Both the position numbers and the translations under genes were made by a program. From the NCBI GenBank assembly GCA_015183035.1, contig JACZZP010000009.1:1116001-1180000 (forward strand): DNA of 64,000 bases, given 5' to 3'. The stretch comes from Meloidogyne chitwoodi. Taxonomy: Eukaryota > Nematoda > Chromadorea > Rhabditida > Meloidogynidae. Of this stretch, positions 61,766 through 64,000 are shown piece after piece. The notes below the pieces were generated by a model. That model saw only the letters and a list, made by a program, of their open reading frames with translations. It searched no databases and had not been told where the DNA came from. Positions within the stretch are counted from its first letter, which is position 1. The number at the start of each line of letters is the position of its first letter.

Positions 61766-62867
61766 AGGACTCACTGTGGTTACACTCAGTTGAAAAAGTG
61801 TCATAGCATCAGAGGAAAAATAGGTATGCGTTAGCCGTCATATCTGGTAGGTTAGGCAACGGTGAGATGCTTGGAAATAAAAGAAGAGAGAAGGAGAAAT
61901 GGTCAGCAGCGTAAAAAATTGCAAAAGGGTCAAAAAGCAATAAAGGTTATAAAATGGTCAATGAGAGAAATTTCTCTCTTCTATAAGGGGAATTATTAGG
62001 AACTTATAATATGAGAAATTCTTCGTTAAATTTTTTCAAACTTTGTATAGTTGTAGCACTATATCTTTACTACAATTGTACAAATTTTGAGCTGCGTACA
62101 AACTTAAATAGCTGAGTTATGATTTTTTGAAAATCGATGAAAATTGCCATATTTTTGGCCATAACTTTCTTCAAAGTTATTCAATCACTTTAATTTTGGT
62201 TTTAATCGACTCAGCATTAAAAATTGAACAATCTCATATAATTTTTCTTAGATAATCGTTGATCTCTTTAATAATTTTACTACTACGATGAAAATTGTAG
62301 CTCCTAAAACAGGATCCCCCAATCCATATTTTTTCTAGTTTTGTAATTTTGTAGCCCTATTGTTACTATGCAACTCTACAAAATTTTAAGAAAAAATAAC
62401 TTCATTTGGATAAGTTATGGTTTATTGAAAATCCTGATCATTTACTATGTTTTTGATCATAACTTCCTTCAAATCTTTCCAATCTTTTTTATTTTGGTTT
62501 CAGACGACTCAGCTTTATGAGTTACGTCATAATTGGTCAAAATTAAGCTTTTTCATGCGCATTCTTACAAATTTTTGCTCTTGTTTTCATTTGAAATTAA
62601 AGCTGTATTAATTCTCCAAAAAATGTATATGAGCCTATAAAATTTTTTGAACAAAATCTTGAAACAATTATCTATAAAATGGATAGACAGATTTAAAATC
62701 GTATAAGCCGTTTTCGAGATATTGGATTTTAAAGTAGGTAACCTCATTTCTGGGTAAAATGAAAAACGAGAGTAATGCTTAAAACGAGAGATTAAATTAT
62801 AGAGAAAAAGAAAAACGAGAGACTACACAAATTTTTCTATGTGCTGAGTGTAACCACTGTGAGGACT
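61766..62867. mobile_element. Non-autonomous inverted-repeat transposon with internal duplication
   Basis: The element proper is 61772-62861 (1,090 bp). Its ends CACTGTGGTTACACTCAG and the inverse of CACAGTGGTTACACTCAG match over 18 bases with one mismatch. AGGACT flanks both sides (61766-61771 and 62862-62867), a probable 6-bp target duplication. Inside, about 200 bases from 62040 recur from 62338 (both contain 'TTTGTA', GAGTTATG/AAGTTATG, 'TTGAAAATC', 'CATAACTT', 'CGACTCAGC'). No transposase. The superfamily is not assigned. Confidence 0.8.
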
Positions 62868-62943
62868 CAATAGTCAAAAACGTTAAAAATAATTTTCGAA
62901 ATATCTATATATTAAAAGAAAAATATCAAAATGTATTAAATTT

Positions 62944-63153
62944 GGGAGCGTCTCATTTGAGCGACGCCGTTTGAGCGACAGATTTTGAGCTACAGCCATT
63001 TGAGCGATGAAGTTTCTTAAAATTCGTCGCCCAAATGAGACCTTTACAACGGTCGCTCAAATGGTAGCGCTCAATCGGCAGCGCTCAAATGGCTGTCGCT
63101 CACTCGGCATCGCTCAAACGGCGTCGCTCAAATGATACCCCCCCCCCCCCCCC
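62944..63153. repeat. Foldback cluster of TTGAGCG repeats with a C16 tract
   Basis: The left end CTCATTTGAGCGACGCCGTT recurs inverted at the right (AACGGCGTCGCTCAAATGAT). In between lie about ten copies of TTGAGCG or CGCTCAA in variants with GAC, ATG or CTG. A run of 16 C (63138-63153) closes the right side, exceptional in this A+T-rich DNA. Confidence 0.8.
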
Positions 63154-63212
63154 ATTAAATTTATAATTTACTAAATAATTAATTTCAGATTATTCTTAAA
63201 AAATTAAATAAA

Positions 63213-64000
63213 ATGGCTTTAAAATTATCTTTATTTTATGATATCAGATCTCCAAATTCTTGGATTTTCTTTAAGGTTATTATATTAACTTTATAATTAT
63301 ATTATTTTATTTAAGGTTTTACAACAAAAAATTCCTAAATGGAAAAAATATAGACATTTAACGATTGAATATTTTCCTGTTAATTATATTTTCTTGCACA
63401 AAGAAATATGTATGTTTTAAAAAGTAAATATTAAAATCTTTAATTATTAAACTTTAAACATTATTTTAGTTTTTTTTTTAAATTTTAGTCATTTTTTAAA
63501 TCAAAAATTATTACTTTTGAAAAAATTAAAAAATTATACATAATTTAAAAATATACAGATGGAGTTGATCAATTTAGTGAATTTGCTAACAAAAAAAATT
63601 ATGCAATTAATGAATTAAATGAAATTTGTGACTTTTACAATTTGGAAAAAACAAATTTTGAAATTGTTTTTTTTAAATTTTTTATAAATAATTTTAATAT
63701 ATTTTTTAGACTGATTTAATGATTAAAAGAGGATCTTATGCTATTCTTTTATTTTTAAATTCAATTAGGTATTCTTATCCTGAATATTATCAAAGTTTAT
63801 TGGAAAAATTATTTGAAGATTTTTGGCTAAAATTATTTTCTTTTACACACACTTCACATTTTTTTAAAGTTTTTATTTTATTTTTTAATTCAATTTAAGT
63901 TTTATTTCTTTTTAGATTGGTCGTGAACTTGGAATTTGTTTTAGAGATTTAGATAAAATTATAATGCATATTGATGATAAAGAAAATCATATAGATATTG
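63213..64000 (+). CDS. Glutathione S-transferase kappa-like protein, 5' part
   Basis: At least five exons; the gene runs off the window. It begins MALKLSLFYDIRSPNSWIFF, matching the GST-kappa/DsbA start (LFYDVxSPYSWxxFEVL), including the Ser-Pro-x-Ser-Trp active-site region. Later segments are divergent: FSEFANKKNYAINELNEICD, FYNLEKTNFE, and SYPEYYQSLLEKLFEDFWL; the last matches the family's helical part, and GRELGICFRDLDKI follows. GSTK proteins act in mitochondria or peroxisomes. Codons are extremely A+T-rich. The family call rests mainly on the first 25 residues. Confidence 0.62.

Noticed and set aside
63138..63153. C16 tract as a telomere-like or centromeric signal
   Set aside because: It is a single homopolymer with no repeat unit; simple slippage or a sequencing artefact is more likely.
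1..64000. CRISPR arrays, bacterial operons or prophage
   Set aside because: The window is intron-rich eukaryotic DNA. No regularly spaced direct repeats were seen.

Overview
The window looks like nuclear DNA of a nematode, probably a plant-parasitic Tylenchina species of the Meloidogyne type. It is very A+T-rich. Its genes are dense and cut by many introns of about 35-60 bases, usually starting GTTTA/GTAAA and ending TTTTAG or TTTAAG. Several starts follow pyrimidine-rich AG sites that look like trans-splice acceptors. The proteins match Caenorhabditis-type orthologues: laat-1, tbc-2, rgs-3, cdl-1/SLBP, egl-43, and an R53.2/R53.4-like gene pair. The genus is inferred. Exon joins were read by eye, so internal boundaries could be off by a few bases.

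Layout, left half: a small inverted-repeat element (1.06-1.41 kb); an F-box/LRR-like gene (+, 2.1-4.5 kb); a double-RGS protein (+, 5.1-7.1 kb); a PH/coiled-coil/TBC RabGAP (-, 7.8-12.0 kb); dispersed repeat copy A; a PQ-loop lysosomal transporter (+, 13.2-14.6 kb); a very large double haem peroxidase (-, 14.9-21.5 kb); a complete hAT transposon with an 8-bp target duplication and a frameshifted transposase (21.98-24.87 kb); a foldback element (25.4-26.0 kb); an unrecognised multi-exon gene (-, 26.5-28.9 kb); the histone-mRNA stem-loop binding protein (-, 29.3-30.5 kb); an orphan exon-like fragment; and a second related foldback element (30.8-31.5 kb).

Layout, right half: EMC1 (+, 31.7-34.7 kb); succinate-semialdehyde dehydrogenase (-, 35.0-37.0 kb); Pol III subunit RPC8 followed 121 bp later by ribosomal protein S16 (+, 37.5-39.2 kb); a hAT-type MITE built of GGCTCC repeats; an LDL-receptor-like protein (+, 40.1-44.1 kb); ASF1 (-, 44.8-45.7 kb); another foldback element; a long non-coding stretch leading to an EVI1/EGL-43 zinc-finger gene with kilobase introns (+, 49.0-54.6 kb); thymidylate kinase and ATP synthase subunit f in tandem (-, 54.9-56.9 kb); dispersed repeat copy B; a short SRP72 (+, 58.5-59.7 kb); TBC1D20 (-, 59.9-61.6 kb); two unrelated inverted-repeat elements; and the start of a GST-kappa-like gene that runs off the end.

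Most genes are conserved housekeeping or membrane-traffic functions, with no obvious single pathway. Two are RabGAPs (TBC-2, TBC1D20), three act at the ER (EMC1, SRP72, TBC1D20), and two serve histone supply (SLBP, ASF1). The unusual content is the dense set of inverted-repeat elements sharing internal modules, the double peroxidase whose first domain has lost its haem-site residues, the SRP72 lacking its central repeats, and the same repeat lying in two separate divergent promoter regions.
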